Positions 7,204 through 17,773 of a stretch of 20,827 bases of DNA are shown here, piece after piece. The DNA comes from Clostridia bacterium. Its GTDB lineage: Bacteria; Bacillota; Clostridia; Saccharofermentanales; UBA5734. Made by a program: the position numbers and the translations under genes. Location: NCBI GenBank assembly GCA_009929975.1, contig RZZF01000006.1, positions 1 to 20,827 on the forward strand, read 5' to 3'. The notes under the pieces are model-generated. The model was not told where the DNA came from and searched no databases. It worked only from the letters and a program-made list of their open reading frames with translations. Numbering within the stretch: position 1 is the stretch's first letter; the number at the start of each line of letters is the position of its first letter.

Positions 7204-8031
7204 TCATCGTAGAATAAAGTGGTCAACAGCATAAGCGAATCCGTGCTCGTGGTGATCGGTCGTCGTCTGCCGGCTGAGCTGGCGGACGGTGGCTGTCGCG
7301 TTGCCCATCGCGATCGGCAGGCCCGCGATCTGCAGCATGGGAATATCATTCTGATGATCACCGAGCACGACCACATCGTCGAGGTCAATGCCCAGAGACA
7401 GCGCCAGCTCACGGACAGCTGATCCCTTTGACACTCCTGCAGGTGTAATGTCAAAGCTGTGATCTGTTGAACGAACCGCCGCACAGCCATTCAGTCCGGC
7501 GATCTGCTCAAGAAAAGCCGCCGACTTATCTGCGGCCGCGGCATGAACCACCATTTTGATCAATGGCGTACCGGACAACAACTGGTGGACAGGCGCCAGC
7601 CTGATCTCCGGCAGGCCGTGCTGCCGGGCCTGTCTATTGTAATCAAGGTAATAATGCAGAAGATGCGTCTTCGTCTGGTAATAGGCCGTTTCTTCACTAT
7701 ATACAATGAACTCATACTCCCTGTCCAGCAGCCAGGCGACAAGTGAGTCAGCCTGATCCCGCGGCAGGACATGCCGGGCAATGGTTTGACCGGATGGATC
7801 ACGAATCAAAGCGCCGTTTGACGAAATGACAGGCAGTTTGACGCTGAGCTGCCGGGCATAGAGAGCTGCCATCTGATCAATCCGGCCAGTCGCGATGGTC
7901 AGTCCGATTCCCGCCCGGGCCAGCCGGTCGGCAGCCGCGATGTTTTCGTCTGATATTGTCTGCTGTCGATCGAGCATCGTCCCGTCCAGATCAGATACGA
8001 CAAGCCGCCAGCGAAACGGTGTCAGCGCCAT
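7204..8031 (-). CDS. Cof-type HAD-IIB family phosphatase
   Basis: A 275-residue haloacid-dehalogenase-like hydrolase of the Cof/YidA class, which removes phosphate from sugar phosphates, nucleotides or cofactors in the cytoplasm. Motif I is VVSDLDGTML with nucleophile D14 and acid/base D16. Motif II is TIATGR, and PVISSNGA follows as usual for the class. The C2-type cap occupies the middle. The conserved lysine is in TPAGVSKGSAV, and the metal-binding motif is VVVLGDHQNDIPML. The substrate cannot be predicted. No good ribosome-binding site precedes the ATG. The small membrane protein gene ends 33 bases upstream, so the two are probably cotranscribed and perhaps translationally coupled. Confidence 0.9.
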   Translation of the reverse strand: MALTPFRWRLVVSDLDGTMLDRQQTISDENIAAADRLARAGIGLTIATGRIDQMAALYARQLSVKLPVISSNGALIRDPSGQTIARHVLPRDQADSLVAWLLDREYEFIVYSEETAYYQTKTHLLHYYLDYNRQARQHGLPEIRLAPVHQLLSGTPLIKMVVHAAAADKSAAFLEQIAGLNGCAAVRSTDHSFDITPAGVSKGSAVRELALSLGIDLDDVVVLGDHQNDIPMLQIAGLPIAMGNATATVRQLSRQTTTDHHEHGFAYAVDHFILR

Positions 8032-8064
8032 AGGGGATTGACCAGGCCGCCGTTTTGGGCAGCG

Positions 8065-8496
8065 TTAACGTTGAGTGGATGCGACATCTATAACTTCCTC
8101 CAGCCGCAGGACAGACAGACTGTATGGGGTGAAACGCATCCGATATCGTTTCCCCGCTTCAGGCATCATCTGCCAACGGTTATAGTGAAAAATCTGATCA
8201 TTGTGACGAAACGACAGCCAGCGGATATCATCCTGATCGAGTATGATCTCCTCCGTATGACTGACCTGTCCGGCCAGGGCAACCGCATCAAGCATGCGTG
8301 GCACAGTCTGCGCTGCCGTAAACCAGACCACAATCAGTGAAAGGAAAACCGGCAGCAGGTAACTGACGGGGCGTCTGGCCGCATGACGGCGGTTCGCTGT
8401 CAGCGACCGATGAAGAAGCCAGAGCAGCAGGCCGGTAATCGCGGCGCAGAATACGAGACTGACAATAAATAGAAACAGGGTAACTCCTCCACTCAT
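8065..8496 (-). CDS. Hypothetical two-helix membrane protein
   Basis: Not recognised. From ATG 8496 it is 143 residues. Two hydrophobic helices are visible (about 6-28, FLFIVSLVFCAAITGLLLWL, and about 44-65, YLLPVFLSLIVVWFTAA), separated by an Arg/His-rich loop. The remaining 75 residues are soluble and include DDIRWLSFRHNDQIFHYNRW and KRYRMRFTPYSLSVLRLEE, which resemble a small beta-rich domain. The start is unclear: no ribosome-binding site precedes ATG 8496, but GGAGGAG occurs just inside the gene, six bases before an in-frame CTG at 8478. It lies upstream of the HAD-IIB gene on the same strand. Confidence 0.6.
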   Translation of the reverse strand: MSGGVTLFLFIVSLVFCAAITGLLLWLLHRSLTANRRHAARRPVSYLLPVFLSLIVVWFTAAQTVPRMLDAVALAGQVSHTEEIILDQDDIRWLSFRHNDQIFHYNRWQMMPEAGKRYRMRFTPYSLSVLRLEEVIDVASTQR

Positions 8497-8535
8497 CCGT
8501 TTTACTGGCAACGGCCGTACTCGACAGGTTCCATA

Positions 8536-8564
8536 TCGACGTTTATCAATCAATAGTGTACAAT
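8536..8564 (+). promoter_or_regulatory. Possible promoter for the HPr-like gene
   Basis: TCGACG (8536-8541), a 17-base spacer and TACAAT (8559-8564). The gap between this gene and the divergent membrane protein gene is only 132 bases, so both directions must start here. Confidence 0.4.
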
Positions 8565-8628
8565 AAGGCAATAAAAAAGGCAAAGCTTCACGCCTGCCCG
8601 ATCATCAGGAAAGGAGGCAGCATGACCG

Positions 8629-8889
8629 ATGGATGCAACCATTGTTGAAGAATTCACCGATATGATCAACCAGAGCCGCGGCCGCGTTATGTTTGTGACC
8701 GCTGAAGGCGATCGTCTGGTCGCGAACAGCATGCTGTCCGCCCTTGTCGGTTTTTCGACGATTCTTTCAGTCGCACGGGCGATTACGCTGCGGGTTGAAT
8801 GTGAATTTGAGGAAGACTGCCTGCGTATTACTGAGTTTCTGCGAAAATACCAGTTGGCCCAGTTTCGTCCTGATACCGGTTGTTCATGA
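8629..8889 (+). CDS. HPr-like domain protein lacking the phosphocarrier histidine
   Basis: An 86-residue protein that aligns by eye with HPr from the first helix onward. EEFTDMINQSRGRVMFVT corresponds to HPr helix 1 and strand 2. LVANSMLSALVGFSTILSVA corresponds to the VNLKSIMGVMSLG region, with S34 at the place of regulatory Ser46. ITLRVECEFEEDCLRITEFL corresponds to the last strand and helix. The segment carrying the phosphorylated His15 is missing, so it cannot pass phosphate in the PTS. This resembles Crh, the regulatory HPr homologue of Bacillus without the His. No PTS gene is nearby. AAGGAGG lies 11 bases before this ATG and only 4 before an out-of-frame ATG at 8622. Confidence 0.65.
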   Translation: MDATIVEEFTDMINQSRGRVMFVTAEGDRLVANSMLSALVGFSTILSVARAITLRVECEFEEDCLRITEFLRKYQLAQFRPDTGCS

Positions 8890-8893
8890 ACAA
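8880..8893. repeat. 14-base perfect palindrome over the HPr-like stop codon
   Basis: TTGTTCATGAACAA is fully self-complementary and covers the TGA at 8887-8889. It is about 56 bases before the feo -35 element. It has no loop and no T run, so it is not a terminator. It may be a protein-binding site or chance. Confidence 0.35.
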
Positions 8894-8948
8894 GCTCCGG
8901 CCAACCCCCCGTTCTGTCTGAATTTCATATAATTTTTCTTGCAGCATC

Positions 8949-8976
8949 TTGACAGTCGCCTGATTATCGGTAAACT
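8949..8976 (+). promoter_or_regulatory. Promoter of the feo operon
   Basis: A perfect TTGACA (8949-8954), a 16-base spacer and TAAACT (8971-8976). The expected start near 8983 falls inside the palindrome 8977-8992, leaving a leader of about 50 bases before feoA. Confidence 0.7.
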
Positions 8977-8992
8977 GTTAACCAAGGTTAAC
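8977..8992. promoter_or_regulatory. Putative operator of the feo operon (DtxR-family site)
   Basis: GTTAACCAAGGTTAAC consists of perfect 7-base arms around AA. It directly abuts the -10 element and covers the expected transcription start, a classic repressor position. The last gene of this operon encodes a DtxR/MntR-type repressor, the most likely ligand. It does not match the Fur consensus (GATAATGATAATCATTATC). Confidence 0.65.
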
Positions 8993-9031
8993 TTTACGGT
9001 TTTCCTGTCATGATCCAGACGGGAGGTATCT

Positions 9032-9280
9032 ATGATCCGACAACTCAGCGACTTGAAACCAGGACAGTCCGGCATCGTCAAAACCATAGCAGGCAGCGGT
9101 CCCCTTCATCAACGGCTGATTGCCATGGGAGTGACGCCAGGAGCCTGGCTGATCGTCAGAAAATTCGCGCCATTGGGTGATCCGATGGAAATCAATATCC
9201 GTAATTATTCCCTGTCGATCCGAAAAAAAGACGCCGGGGCGATTTCAGTTGAACTTGAGCAGGAGGAGCCGGCGATATGA
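9032..9280 (+). CDS. feoA: Ferrous iron transport protein A (FeoA)
   Basis: FeoA (82 residues) is a small cytoplasmic SH3-like protein needed for full FeoB activity. The family pattern is clear: LSDLKPGQSGIVKTIAGSGP, then LHQRLIAMGVTPGAWLIVRK, then DPMEINIRNYSLSIRKKDAGAI. GGGAGG stands five bases before the ATG. Its TGA overlaps the feoB ATG (ATGA at 9277-9280), so the two are translationally coupled. It is first in the operon behind a TTGACA promoter with a palindromic operator. Confidence 0.95.
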   Translation: MIRQLSDLKPGQSGIVKTIAGSGPLHQRLIAMGVTPGAWLIVRKFAPLGDPMEINIRNYSLSIRKKDAGAISVELEQEEPAI

Positions 9281-11268
9281 GTATCCGCATCGCGCTGGCC
9301 GGGAACCCGAACAGCGGCAAGACAACGTTATTCAATCGATTGACCGGCGCGCGGCAGACAACCGGCAACTGGCCGGGTGTCACAGTCGAGAAGAAAGTCG
9401 GCTACATCCGCCGCCATCATCAGGAATTGATGTTGATCGATCTGCCGGGTATCTATTCCCTCTCTCCTTATTCACTCGAAGAAATCGTAACCAGAAATTA
9501 TATCGTGGAAGAAAAGCCGGACGTCGTCGTCAATATCATTGACGCGACCAATCTGGAGCGCAATCTCTATTTTACCCTGCAGTTGAAAAAACTCGGACGT
9601 CCGATGGTGATTGCCCTGAATATGATGGACGAAATTCTCAGTCATGGTGATCAGCTTGATGTTGATCTGCTGGCACAACGCCTCGCGGTCCCCGTCATTC
9701 CGATTTCTGCCCGCAAGGGAGAAGGAATGGATGAGTTGATGGCGGCGATCCGGCACGTCACTCGATTGCCGGAACATCCTGGACAAGGCCGCCACCGCCA
9801 TGGCCGTCGTGCCCGATACGGCCGCGGCAGAGGGGAAAATACCGCATGGCCGGAGGCTTTGCCCCACCATCATTCCCAGCCGGTTAATGCGGACTCAGCC
9901 ACAGACAGGCTGTCCTCCGGTCCGGCAGTTTCTGACGGACCGCTGCCTGATCCGTCCATCGATCTGCAGCATCGTTTTGCTGCGGAAACCCCTGAAGAAA
10001 CCGAGCGGATGTATCATTTGGCTGCTGAGATCCACGACCAGGTTCTGCATCACAGCCATCGGCCGGGTGCGTTATCGCGGTCAGACAGGATCGACCGGCT
10101 GCTGACCCATCGATTCCTGGCGATTCCACTGTTTCTCCTGGTCATGTTCCTTGTTTTCCAGATCACCTTTCATGAATCAATGGGCGGCCGGCTGACCGGC
10201 CTTCTGGAACAGTTGTTTGACGGTCACCTGTCACCGCTGATCAGACGCTGGCTGACGGCAGCACAAGCTCCTGGCTGGATTGAATCCCTGCTGATCGACG
10301 GAATCATCTCCGGTGTCGGCGGCGTGCTGTCATTTCTGCCGCAGATCGCGCTCCTTTTCCTCTTTCTGACACTGCTTGAAGACACTGGCTATATGGCACG
10401 TGCCGCCTTCATCATGGATAAGATATTCGAAAAGTTCGGCCTTTCCGGCCGCAGCTTCATTCCGATGATGATGGGATTTGGCTGTACCGTACCGGCTGTC
10501 ATGGCAACACGGACCCTGGAGAATGAGCGGGACCGCCGCCTGACCATCATGGTCATTCCATTCATGTCCTGCGGGGCCAGAATGCCGATCTACGCCTTTT
10601 TCGCCAGCATGTTCTTCGCGACCGGCAAAGGACTGGTCACATTTTCCATGTACATCATGGGAATCGCGGTGGCCATCCTCTCGGCGTTCATTCTCAGCCG
10701 GACCGTCCTTCGCGGCCAGGATGCCCCCTTCATTATCGAGCTGCCGCCCTACCGCCTGCCGGACCGCAAATCACTGTTCCTTCATGTCTGGGATAAAGTC
10801 CGTGATTTCATCGTCCGCGCCGGCACACTGATCTTCGCCATGACCATTGTCGTCTGGTTCTTTCAATCTTTTGACTTTTCTTTCCGGATGGTTGAAGACA
10901 GTTCATTGAGCATACTCGGGAAATTCGGCGGCCTGGTCGCCGTCCTGCTCAGGCCGCTGGGATACGGAACCTGGCAGGCCGCTGTCGCCCTGCTGACCGG
11001 ACTGATCGCCAAGGAAACGGTCGTGGCAACACTGGAAATCCTCTATACACCAGACACACTACTCGCCAGTTTCACACCGCTGTCAGCTTATGCCTTCATG
11101 ACCTTCACCTTGTTGTACACTCCCTGTCTGGCGGCCGTAGCCGCCATCAAACGGGAAATGGCCAGCTGGCGCTGGACCGGTCTGACGCTGGTGTATCAGA
11201 TCGGAGTCGCCTATCTTTTCTCATTGCTGGTCTATCAGGGCGGACGGCTGGTTCAGTCTTTATTATAG
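9277..11268 (+). CDS. feoB: Ferrous iron transporter FeoB
   Basis: FeoB (663 residues) imports Fe2+ across the cytoplasmic membrane. The N-terminal G domain has G1 GNPNSGKT (9-16), G3 DLPG near residue 55, G4 NMMD near 116 and G5 SARKGEG near 146. From about 165 to 235 there is a low-complexity stretch rich in His, Arg, Gly and Pro, ahead of the helical region (TPEETERMYHLAAEIHDQV). The membrane domain follows from about residue 283, with both gate motifs: FIPMMMGFGCTVPAVMATRT and VIPFMSCGARMPIY. Overall length is typical for Gram-positive FeoB. It is coupled to feoA by a 4-base overlap and followed nine bases later by the Cys-rich protein gene. Confidence 0.97.
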   Translation: MSIRIALAGNPNSGKTTLFNRLTGARQTTGNWPGVTVEKKVGYIRRHHQELMLIDLPGIYSLSPYSLEEIVTRNYIVEEKPDVVVNIIDATNLERNLYFTLQLKKLGRPMVIALNMMDEILSHGDQLDVDLLAQRLAVPVIPISARKGEGMDELMAAIRHVTRLPEHPGQGRHRHGRRARYGRGRGENTAWPEALPHHHSQPVNADSATDRLSSGPAVSDGPLPDPSIDLQHRFAAETPEETERMYHLAAEIHDQVLHHSHRPGALSRSDRIDRLLTHRFLAIPLFLLVMFLVFQITFHESMGGRLTGLLEQLFDGHLSPLIRRWLTAAQAPGWIESLLIDGIISGVGGVLSFLPQIALLFLFLTLLEDTGYMARAAFIMDKIFEKFGLSGRSFIPMMMGFGCTVPAVMATRTLENERDRRLTIMVIPFMSCGARMPIYAFFASMFFATGKGLVTFSMYIMGIAVAILSAFILSRTVLRGQDAPFIIELPPYRLPDRKSLFLHVWDKVRDFIVRAGTLIFAMTIVVWFFQSFDFSFRMVEDSSLSILGKFGGLVAVLLRPLGYGTWQAAVALLTGLIAKETVVATLEILYTPDTLLASFTPLSAYAFMTFTLLYTPCLAAVAAIKREMASWRWTGLTLVYQIGVAYLFSLLVYQGGRLVQSLL

Positions 11269-11277
11269 GAGTCATTT

Positions 11278-11547
11278 ATGTTTAGTCTATCGTTATGGCC
11301 GGTGGCCGGTTCATTCCTTTTGCAACTCTCTCCTTATCTGGTTGTCGCTCTGATTCTAGCAGCGGCCGCCTGGATTATCATTCGCCAGTTCACCGGTAGA
11401 CGCAGCCGCGGCTGCTGTTCCGACGGAACTTCCGGCACAGCCAGTGAAACAGACTTTCCTTTCAGCAGCTGCAGCAATTGCAGCGGCTGTCAGGCCTACG
11501 GCTGTGCCCGCCACCCCGGAAGTCCGGAAAGGAAAGACAATGCCTGA
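11278..11547 (+). CDS. FeoB-associated Cys-rich membrane protein
   Basis: An 89-residue protein of the FeoB-associated Cys-rich family, which follows feoB in many Firmicutes and is thought to assist iron uptake, possibly in place of FeoC. One membrane helix (about 13-35, FLLQLSPYLVVALILAAAAW) is followed by a basic RRSRG. A soluble tail holds the cysteines: CC, then CSNCSGCQAYGC. This tail could bind iron or an iron-sulfur cluster; that is inference. AGGAG lies about seven bases before the ATG. Its end overlaps the start of the repressor gene by eight bases. Confidence 0.88.
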   Translation: MFSLSLWPVAGSFLLQLSPYLVVALILAAAAWIIIRQFTGRRSRGCCSDGTSGTASETDFPFSSCSNCSGCQAYGCARHPGSPERKDNA

Positions 11548-11920
11548 TCTGACACAGTCGAATGAAGATTATCTGGAAGCGATCCTGGAATTATCACACA
11601 ATGAAGAGCCTGTGCGGTCAGTCGACATCGCTGATCATCTGAAGGTCAGCCGTGCCAGTGTCCACAAAGCGGTTCAGCTGCTGCAGGAAGCCGGGCTGGT
11701 TGACCACGCGTATTACGGTCAGATCAATCTGACGGATGTAGGACACAGACGGGCGAAGGAAATCTTGCAGCGGCATGTCATGCTGCGCCGTTTTCTCACC
11801 GATGTGCTTGAACTGGATGAAGCGACCGCTGACCAGGATGCCTGCCGCATGGAACATGCCATCAGCATCAAGACCCGTGATCACTGGCTTGCCTGGCTGG
11901 AGCGCTTTCTCGAATCATGA
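11540..11920 (+). CDS. DtxR/MntR-family iron-dependent repressor
   Basis: A 126-residue repressor with a winged helix (SNEDYLEAILEL, VRSVDIADHLKVSRASVHKAVQLL, GLVDHAYYGQINLTDVG) and the metal-binding dimerisation domain, but no C-terminal SH3 domain, so it has MntR length. Aligned metal ligands are D10, E13, H79, C102, E105 and H106. C102/E105/H106/H79 match DtxR and IdeR, while D10 matches MntR D8 rather than DtxR M10. Together with the feo genes this suggests Fe2+ sensing. AAGGA precedes the ATG, which overlaps the previous gene by eight bases; an in-frame ATG at 11444 would give an unrelated Ala-rich extension. The 3' end overlaps the convergent MFS gene by 40 bases. Confidence 0.9.
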   Translation: MPDLTQSNEDYLEAILELSHNEEPVRSVDIADHLKVSRASVHKAVQLLQEAGLVDHAYYGQINLTDVGHRRAKEILQRHVMLRRFLTDVLELDEATADQDACRMEHAISIKTRDHWLAWLERFLES

Positions 11921-13161
11921 CGCATCCGCATGACCAGCAGCATGCAAAGCAGATAGAAAATGATATTCAGAACAAACGGCAGCCGCCGGCTGTAGGCAGA
12001 CAACAGACCCGCGATGGTGCCGAAGGGTGCTGATAAGCCGATCATGGCGACATAAATCAACGAGATGATTCTTGCCCGCTCCTCAGGATTGACGAACAAA
12101 ACCAGCAACGTATCTTTTTGCGGGACAACCAGCGCGAAGGCCAGAGCTTCACACAAAACATAGAGTATCAGCCAGACCGGCTGGCCGGCCGGAGCGAAAA
12201 TCAGCAAAATCTGACTGGCCAGATAGAAGACCAGACCGGTCATGACCGGGATATGGAAAGACAGGCGGTTCAACATGGTCTGGATGGAAAAGATAAAGAT
12301 CAGCATGACAGCAGCCCTGGCCATCGGAAAATAGGCCAGCCAGGAATCCGGAACCTGAAGATTCTGCGTCACATACAGCGAGAAAAAACTGCCGGAGATC
12401 ATCGATGTAATATTAAGAACGAGCATGATGCCCAGGACCTGAAGGGTTTCTTTCGTATGGAGCATCAGGGAAAACACTGATTTATACTGGCCCAGCATGG
12501 TCCAGATCGAGACACCTTTTGTCTCGGCGCGACGGATTTCCCCCCGTTTTGTTTCCCGGGAATAGCGATACAGTATGATGAATTTCGCCGTCATCATGAT
12601 AAACGTCAGGCCAAAAAGAATCCGGACGGCCGGAACAACGGTCAGCGTCTCAACGAGAAGACCGGAGATCGGCGCGAAAAAGACCGCGAGCAGGCCGGAA
12701 ATCGTAACCCAGGTATAAATATGGACCAGTTTTTCCGGTTCACAATCCTCCACGAGAAGACAATTCCAGGAATTATTGGTGATCTGCCAGAGGCTGTTGG
12801 ATATCGCGGCAACCAGAAACCACCAGAAGTTTTGTGAAAACGCCCAGATCAGTGTCGGTACCGACCAAGAAAGAACATCAAAAATAACCGTCGTCAGACG
12901 GCGGCCGAGTTTATCTGTGAGAACCCCGCCCAGCAAAGCAGCGAATACTTGAAAGACCATGCCGATGCTGATGAGAAACCCGATCTGCTGATCGTTGACG
13001 CCCAGCGCGTACATATAGAGGGTAAAAAACGGAACGTAAAGGCTATAGGGAATTCCCCAGAGCGGTTCCGTATAGACACAGGCACGGGGATTGCCTCGCA
13101 GGCCGACCAGTGTGGTCAGCAGCGGATGATCTGTCACGGCATATTTCAAGCGCTTAAGCAT
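11881..13161 (-). CDS. Major facilitator superfamily transporter
   Basis: A 426-residue membrane protein with about 12 predicted helices in two halves, split by a basic loop near residues 205-225 (YSRETKRGEIRRAETKG). The MFS motif A appears between helices 2 and 3 as GGVLTDKLGRR. The next helices are rich in Trp and Asn (SNSLWQITNNSWNCLLVED). The substrate is not predictable; the overall pattern suggests a drug or metabolite exporter. GGAGG lies eight bases before this ATG, and the longer reading frame upstream runs through the HAD-IIA gene in another frame. It is the last gene of a leftward operon and ends inside the repressor gene without a visible terminator. Confidence 0.88.
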   Translation of the reverse strand: MLKRLKYAVTDHPLLTTLVGLRGNPRACVYTEPLWGIPYSLYVPFFTLYMYALGVNDQQIGFLISIGMVFQVFAALLGGVLTDKLGRRLTTVIFDVLSWSVPTLIWAFSQNFWWFLVAAISNSLWQITNNSWNCLLVEDCEPEKLVHIYTWVTISGLLAVFFAPISGLLVETLTVVPAVRILFGLTFIMMTAKFIILYRYSRETKRGEIRRAETKGVSIWTMLGQYKSVFSLMLHTKETLQVLGIMLVLNITSMISGSFFSLYVTQNLQVPDSWLAYFPMARAAVMLIFIFSIQTMLNRLSFHIPVMTGLVFYLASQILLIFAPAGQPVWLILYVLCEALAFALVVPQKDTLLVLFVNPEERARIISLIYVAMIGLSAPFGTIAGLLSAYSRRLPFVLNIIFYLLCMLLVMRMRHDSRKRSSQASQ

Positions 13162-13201
13162 GTCATGAACCTCCGATCCGGGTATCCGGTGCTGCTTCCG
13201 G

Positions 13202-16818
<3,617 letters not shown>

Positions 16819-16863
16819 TCTACGCCTCCATCTGTCATGCCGATAAAAAAACATGCTATGCCT

Positions 16864-16893
16864 ATTCTACTCGATTAATTTGATTTGTGGCAA
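16864..16893 (-). promoter_or_regulatory. Promoter of the leftward ligA operon
   Basis: On the minus strand, TTGCCA (16893-16888), an 18-base spacer and TAGAAT (16869-16864); each element differs from consensus at one base. The expected start near 16857 is about 39 bases before the membrane protein start codon. Confidence 0.65.
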
Positions 16894-16946
16894 CAGCCGG
16901 CCAGCTGCATTTGTGGTAAAATCAATCTGTTAACAGGAGGTGGAGC

Positions 16947-17726
16947 ATGGCTTCAAATATCGTACGTTTGTGGACCGAAGAAGAAAAGGTAGGCGGCAGT
17001 GGAAGCCCTTACGGAACATTTCAGTCCTGCGATCCGACCATGACATATTATCCGGCAGAAAATGGCCGGGACCGCGGAACAATCATTGTCTGTCCCGGTG
17101 GCGGCTATGAGATGAAAGCCGGGCACGAAGGCGAACCAATCGCACACTGGCTGAACCAGATGCAGATCAACGCCTATGTTCTCGATTACCGGATTTATCC
17201 GGACCTGCACCCGGCACCTCTGATGGATGTCCGCCGGGCGATTGCCCTGGCCCGCCAGTCCGCTGAATCACTGGGAACTTTATCTGACCACATCGGTGTC
17301 CTTGGATTTTCCGCGGGCGGACACCTCGCGGCTTCTGCCGCGACGATGTGGGACCAGAAGCTGAACCGGCCGGACGCGGCGGTACTCTGTTATCCGGTCA
17401 TCAGTTTTGAGAAATATGCCCATATCGGCTCGCGCGCCAAATTACTCGGAGACAGCGCCAACCAGGCCATGATCAGCGATCTGTCTTTGGAAAACCGGGT
17501 CGACCGGCAGACACCACCGACATTCATCTGGCATACAGCCGATGATGAAGTGGTTCCTGTCGAGAACACGATCGTATTCGCTCAGGCACTGGCCAGCAAA
17601 AAAGTGCCGTTCTCCTGCCATATCTTCTCATCCGGGCCGCATGGCCTCGGTCTGGCGGAGGATAACAAGGACGTTCACAACTGGCTTGATCTTTGCCGCA
17701 ATTTTCTTGAGCTGCAGGGTTTTTGA
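16947..17726 (+). CDS. Alpha/beta hydrolase, acetyl-xylan-esterase-like carboxylesterase
   Basis: A 259-residue cytoplasmic esterase of the BD-FAE/esterase-lipase type. The oxyanion segment is IIVCPGGGYEMKAGHEGEP. The nucleophile is S122 in GFSAGGH. The acid is D199 or D200 in HTADDEVVPVEN, and H232 in GPHGLGLA completes the triad. The segment NAYVLDYRIYPDLHPAPLMDVRRAI is typical of relatives that remove acetyl groups from xylan fragments or other sugars. There is no signal peptide, so it would act on an imported or internal substrate. AGGAGGTGGAGC precedes the ATG. The ddh gene follows after 47 bases and may share the transcript. A role in deacylating a cell-wall sugar is possible from context only. 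Confidence 0.88.
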   Translation: MASNIVRLWTEEEKVGGSGSPYGTFQSCDPTMTYYPAENGRDRGTIIVCPGGGYEMKAGHEGEPIAHWLNQMQINAYVLDYRIYPDLHPAPLMDVRRAIALARQSAESLGTLSDHIGVLGFSAGGHLAASAATMWDQKLNRPDAAVLCYPVISFEKYAHIGSRAKLLGDSANQAMISDLSLENRVDRQTPPTFIWHTADDEVVPVENTIVFAQALASKKVPFSCHIFSSGPHGLGLAEDNKDVHNWLDLCRNFLELQGF

Positions 17727-17773
17727 TATCCCGGCAGAGTGAATCATCTGCATGGAGAAACGGGGTGGACATA

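Noticed and set aside
8575..8596. Terminator-like hairpin AGGC...GCCT next to an A/T run
   Set aside because: The stem has only about four pairs, and no gene ends on the strand where the T run would follow it.
8977..8992. Fur box before feoA
   Set aside because: The palindrome GTTAACCAAGGTTAAC lacks the repeated NATWAT hexamers of Fur sites, and a DtxR-type gene lies in the same operon.
11444..11539. Ala-rich 32-residue N-terminal extension of the DtxR-type repressor
   Set aside because: It overlaps the Cys-rich protein gene in another frame. DtxR-family proteins begin just before the NEDYLEAI helix, and ATG 11540 has its own AAGGA site.
16881..16922. Near-direct repeat ATTTGTGGCAACA / ATTTGTGGTAAAA before the esterase gene
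   Set aside because: Only two short imperfect copies; the first overlaps the minus-strand -35 region. Chance similarity is likely and no plus -35 fits the TAAAAT.
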